From a virus, in the IMG/VR virus record IMGVR_UViG_3300035670_000406, positions 1-44,738 of that record: a stretch of DNA of 44,738 nucleotides, one strand, 5' to 3'. Made by a program: the position numbers and the translations under genes. Below, in pieces: positions 24,829 to 32,793 of the stretch (its first letter is position 1; every line of letters starts with the position of its first letter). Below the pieces are notes generated by a model, which saw nothing but the letters and a program-made list of their open reading frames with translations, was not told the origin of the DNA and did not search any database.

Positions 24829-27107
24829 GTATAAAAGTGGATAACATCTTCTTAGAAAAAGGAAGCGCAATTGTCGGCAATAAGGTTTATGGATATAATG
24901 ATAGCGCCTGGAGAGTTGTAGGACTTTTAAATGACAATTTCACGTCTGTTGATGTATCGAAGGGGATTATAAACCTCTCTTTCGATTCAGACTTCGATGA
25001 AGTTACTGATGCAATTAACCCTATTATAGATTTTGTAAAAACTGACGAAAACGGTAATACGATTACTTGGGATGCATCTGTTCTTGCTAGAGCGTCTAAT
25101 AATATCCTAAACATTATCCCACCTCCTGCTACAGTTTCTTATACCCCTCCTTATACATTAGTCCCAAATACGGATTTTAAAACTGGGGTAAACAAAAGAA
25201 ATACGGTTGACGTAGTTTTTACGGGGCGGGTTTCAAATAGTATGCCTGATTTAGGATTCGATTCTGGTGATGTAATAGCTGAATTTGATAAAAAGATCGA
25301 GATTGTTTTAAGATATAATCCTATTTCTACGTATGTTATCGGAGCAAATCACCCTAAAGCATTGAACCTGATAAACATGGGTACGCCTGAGATTCAGTAT
25401 AAAGCATCTACATCTTTTACTCTTCCTTCAGATCTAAGTGGATTAGCTTTCGACAGTGACGGAAATAAAATGTTCGTTCTTTCGAATTCTGGTGATATTG
25501 TATACTCATATCCAATTAGTGGATATGATATAAGTACGGTCGTAAATACCCCAGCCCAGTTTACGATTTACGGTTATCAGGGTGATGATGTTACTGATAT
25601 AGATTTCAACAGTACAGGAACGAGAATGTACATTGTCGACAATACGTATAAATTCGTTCGTCAATTTAATCTTTCTGTTCCCTTTGACATAACTACATCA
25701 GAATTTATAGAGAATTATTACCAATCCTCTTCTTTATTTGATAAAACTTCTATTTCCGAAAATGGCGAGTATATGTACTCATTAGATAATTCAGGTAATT
25801 TGTATAAGTTTGATTTGAATAAAAATTATGAAATATACACCTCAGGGTATAACTATAAAACTGTTACCAATTTCCCTGCATATGAAACAACGAAAATATA
25901 CCCCGGGTATCCAAGTTATTATGAGCAATATATAGCTGGAGCACAGGTAGGTTGGTTTACGGTGTATTATGGTTGGAACACAATTTTTTATCATAGATCA
26001 TTTCCACAATGTTTTACTTTTTCGCAAGATGGTTCTCGACTTGTAATTGCTACAGGTCTTTCTATCTTTAATGGAAGAATTCAAACTTATCAACTTTCTA
26101 CCCCGTGGAATCCGACCACTCGTACTCTCGCATTTACTTCATTTCACGAATTTGGATATCCAACTACCGAAAGATTTTTACGTAACTATAAAGAAAACGG
26201 AATATCTCATATCCAATTTAATCCTGATGGTACAAAGTTCTTTGTACTAGACAGAGAAACGACTTCTCTCTATCAATATAATTTATCAACTCCATTTGTT
26301 ATTAATTCTATTGGAAGCAGCACATTAAAACCGGTGGATAAGCTTATCGCATCTGGTGGATATGATAAAGCTTATAAATTAACCCAGATTCCAGATCCTG
26401 CAAAAACAGATTCTTGGGTAGAAGTAAATCAAATTAATACATTTCAGTTCAGAGAAAACGGGGCGATATTATATGTTCATAATAATGTAAACGTTTACAA
26501 ATATGGCCTTTCTACCCCATATGATATTTCATCGGTATCGTATTTAGGGTCCTTCCCGATAGCGGAGCTGGGCAATAGCTCATCGTTAGTAATAAGATCT
26601 AATAATCTTTACATTGCTAAACCGAATATCATTTGGCAATATCAAATGGATAGTGACATACCTTCTGCATTTTTTAAATATAACGAAAAAAGTTTAGCAG
26701 TGCCAGATTCGACTCTCACTTCTATATACTTGAACGATTCCGATAATGAGATTTATGTCGGATCATCGAACAGAGTATATAAGTTTGATCTATCGGAAAA
26801 TAGCGAACTATCATCTGCTACTTTAGATTCTTCGGTATCAGTTGTAAATGGTATGAACGGATTTACGATATCAGAAACGAATGATAAGCTTTTTGTATGT
26901 TCTGGTACTAAAATTTATGAGTATGACATAAACGACAGTGATTGGTCTGCTACAACTTTTGCAAATCAAGAATATCAGTCAACCGGATCAATTACAAATA
27001 TACGAGGAATGAAATGGAATGAAGTCGGAGACGTTTTCTTGACTGTTGGTGATACTAGGGTTGAATCGTATAAGACTAAAAATCTTTTTAGAACGAAACC
27101 ATTATAA
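24825..27107 (+). CDS. Beta-propeller-like tail protein
   Basis: 760 residues, overlapping the previous gene by four bases. Residues 1-195 are an unassigned N-terminal domain. From about 199 onward, repeats of 40-60 residues follow the pattern of propeller blades: SGLAFDSDGNKMFVLSNSG then IVYSYPISGYDIST; DIDFNSTGTRMYIVDN then RQFNLSVPFDIT; FSQDGSRLVIATG then IQTYQLSTPWNPT; IQFNPDGTKFFVLDRE then LYQYNLSTPFVI; and VYKYGLSTPYDIS. At least six blades are discernible. Such repeats occur in exposed phage proteins and in bacterial surface proteins; protein or glycan binding is inferred, not shown. A T4-type late promoter box overlaps its stop. Confidence 0.75.
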   Translation: MSIKVDNIFLEKGSAIVGNKVYGYNDSAWRVVGLLNDNFTSVDVSKGIINLSFDSDFDEVTDAINPIIDFVKTDENGNTITWDASVLARASNNILNIIPPPATVSYTPPYTLVPNTDFKTGVNKRNTVDVVFTGRVSNSMPDLGFDSGDVIAEFDKKIEIVLRYNPISTYVIGANHPKALNLINMGTPEIQYKASTSFTLPSDLSGLAFDSDGNKMFVLSNSGDIVYSYPISGYDISTVVNTPAQFTIYGYQGDDVTDIDFNSTGTRMYIVDNTYKFVRQFNLSVPFDITTSEFIENYYQSSSLFDKTSISENGEYMYSLDNSGNLYKFDLNKNYEIYTSGYNYKTVTNFPAYETTKIYPGYPSYYEQYIAGAQVGWFTVYYGWNTIFYHRSFPQCFTFSQDGSRLVIATGLSIFNGRIQTYQLSTPWNPTTRTLAFTSFHEFGYPTTERFLRNYKENGISHIQFNPDGTKFFVLDRETTSLYQYNLSTPFVINSIGSSTLKPVDKLIASGGYDKAYKLTQIPDPAKTDSWVEVNQINTFQFRENGAILYVHNNVNVYKYGLSTPYDISSVSYLGSFPIAELGNSSSLVIRSNNLYIAKPNIIWQYQMDSDIPSAFFKYNEKSLAVPDSTLTSIYLNDSDNEIYVGSSNRVYKFDLSENSELSSATLDSSVSVVNGMNGFTISETNDKLFVCSGTKIYEYDINDSDWSATTFANQEYQSTGSITNIRGMKWNEVGDVFLTVGDTRVESYKTKNLFRTKPL

Positions 27108-27110
27108 ATA
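27103..27110 (+). promoter_or_regulatory. T4-type late promoter box (TATAAATA)
   Basis: Exact match to the T4 late -10 consensus TATAAATA, spanning the stop codon of the 24825 gene and 48 bases upstream of the 27158 start. The predicted transcription start would be a few bases downstream. Recognition by a gp55-like sigma factor is inferred from the T4 system. Confidence 0.65.
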
Positions 27111-27131
27111 ATTGATAGCAATCAATTTTTT
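27110..27131 (+). terminator. Weak terminator-like hairpin
   Basis: A 7-bp stem (AATTGAT with ATCAATT, loop AGCA) is followed by a T tract. The stem has only one G-C pair and overlaps the late promoter region, so it may be fortuitous. Confidence 0.25.
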
Positions 27132-27157
27132 AAATAATCCTTTACTAAGGTAAAAAG

Positions 27158-28840
27158 ATGACCATATCAAAAGCAAGACTACTCTCCCAAGCAATATCCA
27201 AAGGAGGATCTTTGGAAACAATTATTGCTTCCACGATTTCCACTTCTGACATAACAGAAGGTAATAAACTTTTCTATACAAAAAATAGAAACGATTCTGA
27301 CACAAACTCGCTTTTGCAAAATCTTTCTACGAATATTGTGCCTAGCCAAAATATCACATATGATTTAGGATCTCCTTCTAATAGATTTAGAGATCTTTAT
27401 ATTAGTACTGGAACAATTTATTTCGGGGATTCTGCAAATGATCCTGCTGCTAAAACATTTGAACCTTCTAAAATACTGGATTTTGATTTAGGTATAGAAC
27501 CAGAAACTATGACAATGGGGGTGGATGCTCCATTTGCAGGGCACGGTCAAGATTGGATATGGTCTTGGGATGTAGTATCTGCTCTGTCTTATGCTAGAAC
27601 AAAGATACGTAGTCAGACTCAGGCTAACGTTCCAATCTATAAAAAAGGAAATTACACAATATTCAATTTTGCGGCTCATGAACTCCATGGCCCGATGACA
27701 CAGACCCATAAAATCTATCTTAAATGGATAGAGGGTGCGGGGCTTCAAAATATTCCATCTTGGTCAGTTGAAACTCTTAATGTCGAGAATATTTCATTCT
27801 TAGATATGAACGGAGGTCAATCAACTGAAGTTCAGAGATTAGTAATCAACGTTCCTGAAAACCCAACAATTCCTTCTTCAAATGAGTTAACCCCACCGAC
27901 TGTAACATATAACGTTTCATTCGTTAATCCGGGATCGTATATGATCATGGGTCCTGCAATGGGATCGAATGCATCATTAGGACCAGTTCGTAGGGGAGGA
28001 ACTTATACCTTTAATCTAGACAGTTCGATATCCGGTCACCCATTTTATTTAACGACTGCAAGTGTAGATAGTTTCTCGAGTGGAAATTACATTGGAGAGT
28101 ATACTACTGGGGTGACCGGAAGTAGAAATCAATCAGGACAGCTCGTATGGCAGGTAGATAGTTCTGCCCCTGATACCCTTTATTATCAATGTGGTATTCA
28201 TGGTGCCATGAGGGGTGAAATTACTGTAAAAGATCTTAAACTCGATAGTAACGGGTCTGGTATACCTATTCTATATTTTCAGCACACTCAAGAGGGACAT
28301 AGAGTACCTGTAGAGTTAAGGGAGGTTCCTGCTGCTGTTTCTCAAATGTGTTTAACGTTTGATGGTAATAAATTCGTTCCTCAAGATTTAAATCAGTACG
28401 TACAAAAAACAAACATTTTTCAAGAAACTATTAAAACTCTTGCAGACGAAAAGATCGAAGAACAAAAAACCGCAGGAACTATTGCAACAGTAGAGACAAT
28501 TAAAGATACCACGGTGTATAACGTAAATCTGTCTCAACAGGGAGAATTAAAAATACACCAAGGTACTGCTAGATGGTATGCTCCATTTAACCTTTCAATG
28601 ATTGAGGTTTTACCTAGGCTTGGAACTGCTGCAGATGCTTCTGTTGCTATTACGGTTCAGGTGAACGATTCAGACCAATTTTCATTCATTATTCCACCAA
28701 ATTCTACATCTGTTCAATTTGCGGATTCTGATGAATTTAATATGATCGATGGAGACTATTTAACGGTGGATGTTACCGGAATTGGTAATACCTTAAAAGG
28801 TGAAAATTTGGTCCTTCAGTTTAAGTATAAAAAAGTATAA
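27158..28840 (+). CDS. Tail fibre protein with cupredoxin-like and His-rich domains
   Basis: 560 residues. A late promoter lies upstream, with AAGG seven bases before the ATG. The N-terminus MTISKARLLSQAISKGG resembles the start of the 32794 protein. Residues 62-90 hold the fibre motif NITYDLGSPSNRFRDLYIS. Residues about 117-200 form a distinct domain with AGHGQDWIW (His129) and AAHELHGPMTQTHKIYLKW (His174, His177, His184). Residues 247-360 are cupredoxin-like, with GHPF (His294) and QCGIHGAMRG (Cys345, His348, Met351). After a segment with HTQEGHRVPVEL comes a short coiled-coil-prone stretch, then a C-terminal beta-sandwich with GDYLTVDVTGIGNT, as in the 15076 protein. A related architecture is recalled from marine phage fibres. 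Metal binding is an inference. Confidence 0.8.
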   Translation: MTISKARLLSQAISKGGSLETIIASTISTSDITEGNKLFYTKNRNDSDTNSLLQNLSTNIVPSQNITYDLGSPSNRFRDLYISTGTIYFGDSANDPAAKTFEPSKILDFDLGIEPETMTMGVDAPFAGHGQDWIWSWDVVSALSYARTKIRSQTQANVPIYKKGNYTIFNFAAHELHGPMTQTHKIYLKWIEGAGLQNIPSWSVETLNVENISFLDMNGGQSTEVQRLVINVPENPTIPSSNELTPPTVTYNVSFVNPGSYMIMGPAMGSNASLGPVRRGGTYTFNLDSSISGHPFYLTTASVDSFSSGNYIGEYTTGVTGSRNQSGQLVWQVDSSAPDTLYYQCGIHGAMRGEITVKDLKLDSNGSGIPILYFQHTQEGHRVPVELREVPAAVSQMCLTFDGNKFVPQDLNQYVQKTNIFQETIKTLADEKIEEQKTAGTIATVETIKDTTVYNVNLSQQGELKIHQGTARWYAPFNLSMIEVLPRLGTAADASVAITVQVNDSDQFSFIIPPNSTSVQFADSDEFNMIDGDYLTVDVTGIGNTLKGENLVLQFKYKKV

Positions 28841-28843
28841 ATA
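28836..28843 (+). promoter_or_regulatory. T4-type late promoter box (TATAAATA)
   Basis: Exact TATAAATA spanning the stop codon of the 27158 gene, 28 bases before the ATG at 28872. Position and sequence repeat the arrangement at 27103. Confidence 0.65.
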
Positions 28844-28871
28844 CTATAAAAGATTCACGGAGAACAGAACA

Positions 28872-29141
28872 ATGGATTTCGTATTAAATAAATTAATGGT
28901 TGTCATCGATTCAGATGGTCAATCCACAAACACTATAGAAAGTACTAATTGTCGGGTAGAATTTGATCCACAAAGTAAAGAAGCCCATTTCTTTGAAGAA
29001 AGAAATGGGGAATATGCTTTAACTGTTGTTCAGCCGTGGGATTGTTTACCGGACGGGTCTAGAACAGATTTTACATCTGAAGAACAGTGCGTAACTTTTT
29101 ATAAGAAAGCAAATCAACACATCGAATTAGAGGGGAACTGA
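28872..29141 (+). CDS. Small unknown protein
   Basis: 89 residues from ATG 28872, chosen because GGAG lies about ten bases upstream and a late promoter box lies just before it. A start at 28800 would run back through the promoter and the upstream gene's 3' end. The sequence begins MDFVLNKLMVVIDSDGQSTN and contains two Cys, ECRVEF-like TNCRVEF and SEEQCVTFY, in a compact acidic protein. It has no repeats, signal peptide or membrane segment. No family recognised. It sits alone among fibre genes, two bases before the next start, so a virion or assembly role is only suggested by context. Confidence 0.65.
   Translation: MDFVLNKLMVVIDSDGQSTNTIESTNCRVEFDPQSKEAHFFEERNGEYALTVVQPWDCLPDGSRTDFTSEEQCVTFYKKANQHIELEGN
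28984..29009 (+). other. Perfect 11-bp hairpin inside small gene
   Basis: CCCATTTCTTT (28984-28994) pairs perfectly with AAAGAAATGGG (28999-29009) across a GAAG loop. It lies about 140 bases after the late promoter box, within the coding region, and has no following T tract. Confidence 0.6.
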
Positions 29142-29143
29142 AG

Positions 29144-30997
29144 ATGGCAAAGGTAAAAGAATTCGATGGGAACGCCAACGTACCTGCTGTGATAGAGGAT
29201 CCTCGTCCAGGTATTAATGCTCTTTATTTTTTTGGTAGAGAAGTAGATAAAAATACTTTAGCACCAAAATATGATTCGTATATTAATTTTTCTTATCAAG
29301 GCTCGACTGGTACTAGCGCCCAATATGGGGTATTCAACACGAACTCTTTTTCTAATAGTCCTGGTCCTAACTATTTCAGTCAAAGTTATAGGAACGGAAA
29401 TTTTCTTTGTCTTTCAAAAGGTACCGTCTCGGTTCCTGCTTACATAACTCGTCCTACTTCCTTTAGCAGATCCTCTGCATATTATCTAGATTTTGCATCT
29501 ACTGCTTGTTTAGACGACAGTATAAATTTTAGTACGAATTGTGTAGCACTTCGTAATAATAGTACTAATGCTGTGGATGGTGTTGCATTAATTAATAATG
29601 ACGCTCTTGCGAACATTGGTTATGGAAGAATATGGTCAAATATGTCGAGCACCGATCGTTTACACACAGTCAGACCTACCGGATTTTTCCAACCCTCTAA
29701 TTCCGCAAGAATGTGGGTTCTTCCTAAATTATTAAATGATGAATACGGACTGGTAGTTTTGGCAAGTGCAAATTCGTCTAACCAGGATTATCCAACTGAT
29801 AACTGGAAGGTAGTATATCAATATGGAGTTTCCTCGTTTTCATCTGTTGGTGAAAGCGCCACGCTTACAGGATCCTACTATAAGCACCAATTTATAGGAT
29901 ATTCTACGTTTAATGGAAACCCATTATTTATCGGGAACTATAATTCCTCCGCAACACCAAATTTCAATATAGTAAGATTTAATCATAACTCAACCTCAAC
30001 CCCATCGTTAACTCAGTTGCACGCTTTTACCGGAAACGGTACGATAGGCGGTACTAATGCGGGTGGCAGCTCAACCATTTCGGCTAGAACTCTGCTTGCT
30101 TCTCACTGGTACACTGATCCCAGGGTTGGAGCAGGTACTAGAAAAGTATTTTATCGTCCATTCTATGATTCTTATAACAACTATCACCCCACTGTTATTA
30201 CATGGGATCAGACGAATGATACTTTTGCAAGAGAAGATAACGTTACTATTACTGGGGATCTTTCAAGCGTACATTCGAATATTACAAACATTCCAGATAC
30301 TAATTCTGCAAATGGAGCTGACGGATTTACGATAAACGATACATTTGTTTCAGGTGGTACCCGATATATTACACTTATGCATTTCCAATTCCAAGATATT
30401 TTAGATGAGGGGTGTAGAACTTGGGTAACTTATTCAGTAGATCCGGCGGATCCAAAAGCTCTTACGTACCATTCTAAAACGATTATACCAGTTACTCCGA
30501 TGAACTACTATTGGTTAAATGATAGTAGAACACTATTAGCTGTATTAACTGGAGCATTAACTTACATATATTCATTTAATGGTAATACTGGATGGACTCT
30601 TGCCACTACAATTAGTGATAAAATAGTAGAGATTGGTAGAGATTCATTAGATAGAATTTGGTACGTTACCCAGAGTGATAAAGATGGAGGATCATTTTTC
30701 CCATCGATTCATCTTCTAACCCCGACGTTGCCTGTTACGGTTTCTATCGTTCCTGCATCTTCAGATTATACGTATGCTGGATCACCGATTAATACGACAC
30801 TTACATTAAACGCAATTAATGCTTCTGGATCTAGGATAGCAACAAATGTAAAAGTCGTTATTGAAGGTGCTTCGATGACGTTCTCTGATGGCACTACCAT
30901 TAAAACTATTTCAACGTCGAGTACGGCAGACACTACAGTAAACGTAATTATTACTGGTGCAGGTTATACAAACGTTACGGCAAGTATAGAAATATAA
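29144..30997 (+). CDS. Beta-rich tail protein with C-terminal Ig-like domain
   Basis: 617 residues, two bases after the previous stop, with GAGGGG upstream. It begins MAKVKEFDGNANVPAVIEDP. The middle has irregular beta repeats suggestive of a propeller or beta-sandwich (WVLPKLLNDEYGLVVLAS, then NWKVVYQYG; LLAVLTGALTYIYSFNGNTG; IGRDSLDRIWYVTQSD). The last 90 residues, from about 530, look like a bacterial Ig-like domain (VTVSIVPASSDYTYAGSPIN, then ITGAGYTNVTASIEI). No enzymatic motif seen. The position between fibre genes and the Ig-like domain support an exposed tail or baseplate protein. Exact role unknown. Confidence 0.75.
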   Translation: MAKVKEFDGNANVPAVIEDPRPGINALYFFGREVDKNTLAPKYDSYINFSYQGSTGTSAQYGVFNTNSFSNSPGPNYFSQSYRNGNFLCLSKGTVSVPAYITRPTSFSRSSAYYLDFASTACLDDSINFSTNCVALRNNSTNAVDGVALINNDALANIGYGRIWSNMSSTDRLHTVRPTGFFQPSNSARMWVLPKLLNDEYGLVVLASANSSNQDYPTDNWKVVYQYGVSSFSSVGESATLTGSYYKHQFIGYSTFNGNPLFIGNYNSSATPNFNIVRFNHNSTSTPSLTQLHAFTGNGTIGGTNAGGSSTISARTLLASHWYTDPRVGAGTRKVFYRPFYDSYNNYHPTVITWDQTNDTFAREDNVTITGDLSSVHSNITNIPDTNSANGADGFTINDTFVSGGTRYITLMHFQFQDILDEGCRTWVTYSVDPADPKALTYHSKTIIPVTPMNYYWLNDSRTLLAVLTGALTYIYSFNGNTGWTLATTISDKIVEIGRDSLDRIWYVTQSDKDGGSFFPSIHLLTPTLPVTVSIVPASSDYTYAGSPINTTLTLNAINASGSRIATNVKVVIEGASMTFSDGTTIKTISTSSTADTTVNVIITGAGYTNVTASIEI

Positions 30998-31023
30998 TTT
31001 GCCATCCTTAGAAAGTTGGCACA

Positions 31024-32763
31024 ATGGGATACGGAAGCTCAGTTAGTATAGACTTTTTTACAAAAAAGATCTCAATCGAAACGAGAAATCAAGAAAAGTC
31101 CGTAGCATCTTTTCCAGTTGATATCTTTTCAGGATCCCCAGCTTCTATTTCAGTAGAGGCTGGGGATTCTTCGTCTTTTCAGGAAACCGTTTTAAAAGAC
31201 ACAATTTCTACAATAAATTTTAGTACTACATTAAATAGATCGATTTATTCATCGTCACAACCCATCTCAGGAAAATTTTCCACTTACATAAACTTTTATT
31301 CTACAGATTCTAATCTTTGGAGTAATGAATCTTTTACTTCTTCTTCCCTTTCTGTAATTAAACTTTTTACTCAAGATTCTGATAAAGGTGCTACTATTAT
31401 TCAACCTATATCAAGTTTGGGCATAGGGGTAGCAATAGAAGGAGCTGGAGAAGAGGTTTATACCGTTCCCGGCACGTACACGTGGACGTGCCCGGCAGGG
31501 GTAACCTCAGTTTCAGTAGTTGCGGTTGGTGCGGGGGGTTCCGGTGGCTATCAATGGTCTTCTGGTGGTGGCGGTGGTGGTGGCCTCGGTTGGAAGAATA
31601 ATATCTCAGTAACTCCCGGAAATACCTATACTGTTGTGGTGGGGGATAAAGGAGCTGCGGTTGCTAATGCAACTAATACTGGAGGCAAAGGCGGATCGTC
31701 CTATTTTATTGACACGTCAACAGTTTGTGGATTCGGTGCCGGTCAAGGAGGTACTGGTTCATCAGGAACCACCAATGGTGCATACGGGGGAGGTTATTCT
31801 GGTGATGGTGGTGGAGTAGGTGGTAATGGAGCTATTGGGGGATCTTGGACCCATGGAGGCGGAGGTGCTGGTGGATATACCGGCAACGGGGGTTCTAGAT
31901 ATAATGATACAGCTGCTACTGGGGGTGGCGGCGGTGCCGGTCAATATTACTCCAGTACATATGGGGTTGGCGCCGGTGGTGGTGTCGGATTATATGGCGA
32001 GGGACCTAGTGGTATAACCTATGCAAATGGAACCGGATACGGCGGTAGAGGAGGCTCTGGCGGAGGGGACGGTATGGCAGGTGAAACCTCGAATTCATCA
32101 TCTACCAATATATGGGAAAGATCTTCACAATTCACAACAACAGGTAACAATCAAATCTTAGGCGGACAATTTGGTGGTGGCGGGGGTGGATCCGGTACTT
32201 CAAAGGGCGGCGGTTACGGTGGGACCGGCGCAGTTCGTATTATGTGGGGTTCGGGACTTTCTTTCCCTAATAATGCTAAAAATCCGTCATCTTACTTAGA
32301 TAGCGGAACTTTAGGTCAGTATTCAATAGTTTATGATTCTACAAATGTTTCTTCAGTCCTTTATGATAGTGATTATTATCAATATAGTACTTCCTCAACT
32401 TCGAAATTAATTCAAATAGATTATTCTTTGGATTCTTATTATTCATCGGAACCGAGTCTTTCCCCGAGTGTTTCTTATTCTTCGGTGGTTACTAACAATT
32501 CTTCTCTTATTGAAAATTTAAATCAGTTAGTAAATGTTACGTATATTAAAACGCAAAAAGACATCCCTTTCTTTTCAGGATCAAATAGTAATTCTAAGAG
32601 GGTTGAATTTAAGATTGAAAATAATCTAGATTTAATTTATACAGAAGAAAATGGATTCAGTAAAGTCGAAGGTATTAATGATAACAATGATCCTAGACCG
32701 ATTGTTATATCTCAGGGTACTGCTGAAGAAATTAGCACCGGACCAGTTCAATCTTGGTATTGA
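31024..32763 (+). CDS. Glycine-rich adhesin-like tail protein
   Basis: 579 residues; the start follows a 26-base gap without a strong ribosome site. Residues 1-140 are Ser-rich beta segments. Residues 144-409 form a glycine-rich domain opening with VYTVPGTYTWTCPAGVTSVS and containing many GGGG and GGxGG runs with aromatic and Asn residues between them. In T4-like phages, polyglycine-helix domains of this kind occur in gp38-type receptor-binding tips, and the opening motif is common in glycine-rich phage proteins. The C-terminal 170 residues are Asp-Ser/Tyr-rich (YDSDYYQYSTSS, IDYSLDSYYSSEP). Host recognition is the favoured inference. Local GC content is raised, mainly by the Gly codons. Confidence 0.75.
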   Translation: MGYGSSVSIDFFTKKISIETRNQEKSVASFPVDIFSGSPASISVEAGDSSSFQETVLKDTISTINFSTTLNRSIYSSSQPISGKFSTYINFYSTDSNLWSNESFTSSSLSVIKLFTQDSDKGATIIQPISSLGIGVAIEGAGEEVYTVPGTYTWTCPAGVTSVSVVAVGAGGSGGYQWSSGGGGGGGLGWKNNISVTPGNTYTVVVGDKGAAVANATNTGGKGGSSYFIDTSTVCGFGAGQGGTGSSGTTNGAYGGGYSGDGGGVGGNGAIGGSWTHGGGGAGGYTGNGGSRYNDTAATGGGGGAGQYYSSTYGVGAGGGVGLYGEGPSGITYANGTGYGGRGGSGGGDGMAGETSNSSSTNIWERSSQFTTTGNNQILGGQFGGGGGGSGTSKGGGYGGTGAVRIMWGSGLSFPNNAKNPSSYLDSGTLGQYSIVYDSTNVSSVLYDSDYYQYSTSSTSKLIQIDYSLDSYYSSEPSLSPSVSYSSVVTNNSSLIENLNQLVNVTYIKTQKDIPFFSGSNSNSKRVEFKIENNLDLIYTEENGFSKVEGINDNNDPRPIVISQGTAEEISTGPVQSWY

Positions 32764-32764
32764 T

Positions 32765-32772
32765 CATAAATA
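32765..32772 (+). promoter_or_regulatory. T4-type late promoter box (CATAAATA)
   Basis: One-base variant of TATAAATA, two bases after the stop of the 31024 gene and 21 bases before the ATG at 32794. The same CATAAATA form appears before gp18. Confidence 0.5.
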
Positions 32773-32793
32773 GTATAAAACGGATAAGGAAAG

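Noticed and set aside
28800-28871. N-terminal extension of the 89-residue protein to 28800
   Set aside because: It would overlap the upstream gene's end and the late promoter box; ATG 28872 has the ribosome site.
31471-31492. GGCACGT/ACGTGCC hairpin at the start of the glycine-rich domain
   Set aside because: 7-bp stem in a locally GC-rich coding stretch; no supporting context for a regulatory role.
31453-32763. Diversity-generating retroelement target
   Set aside because: No reverse transcriptase, template repeat or lectin-fold variable repeat was seen in the window.
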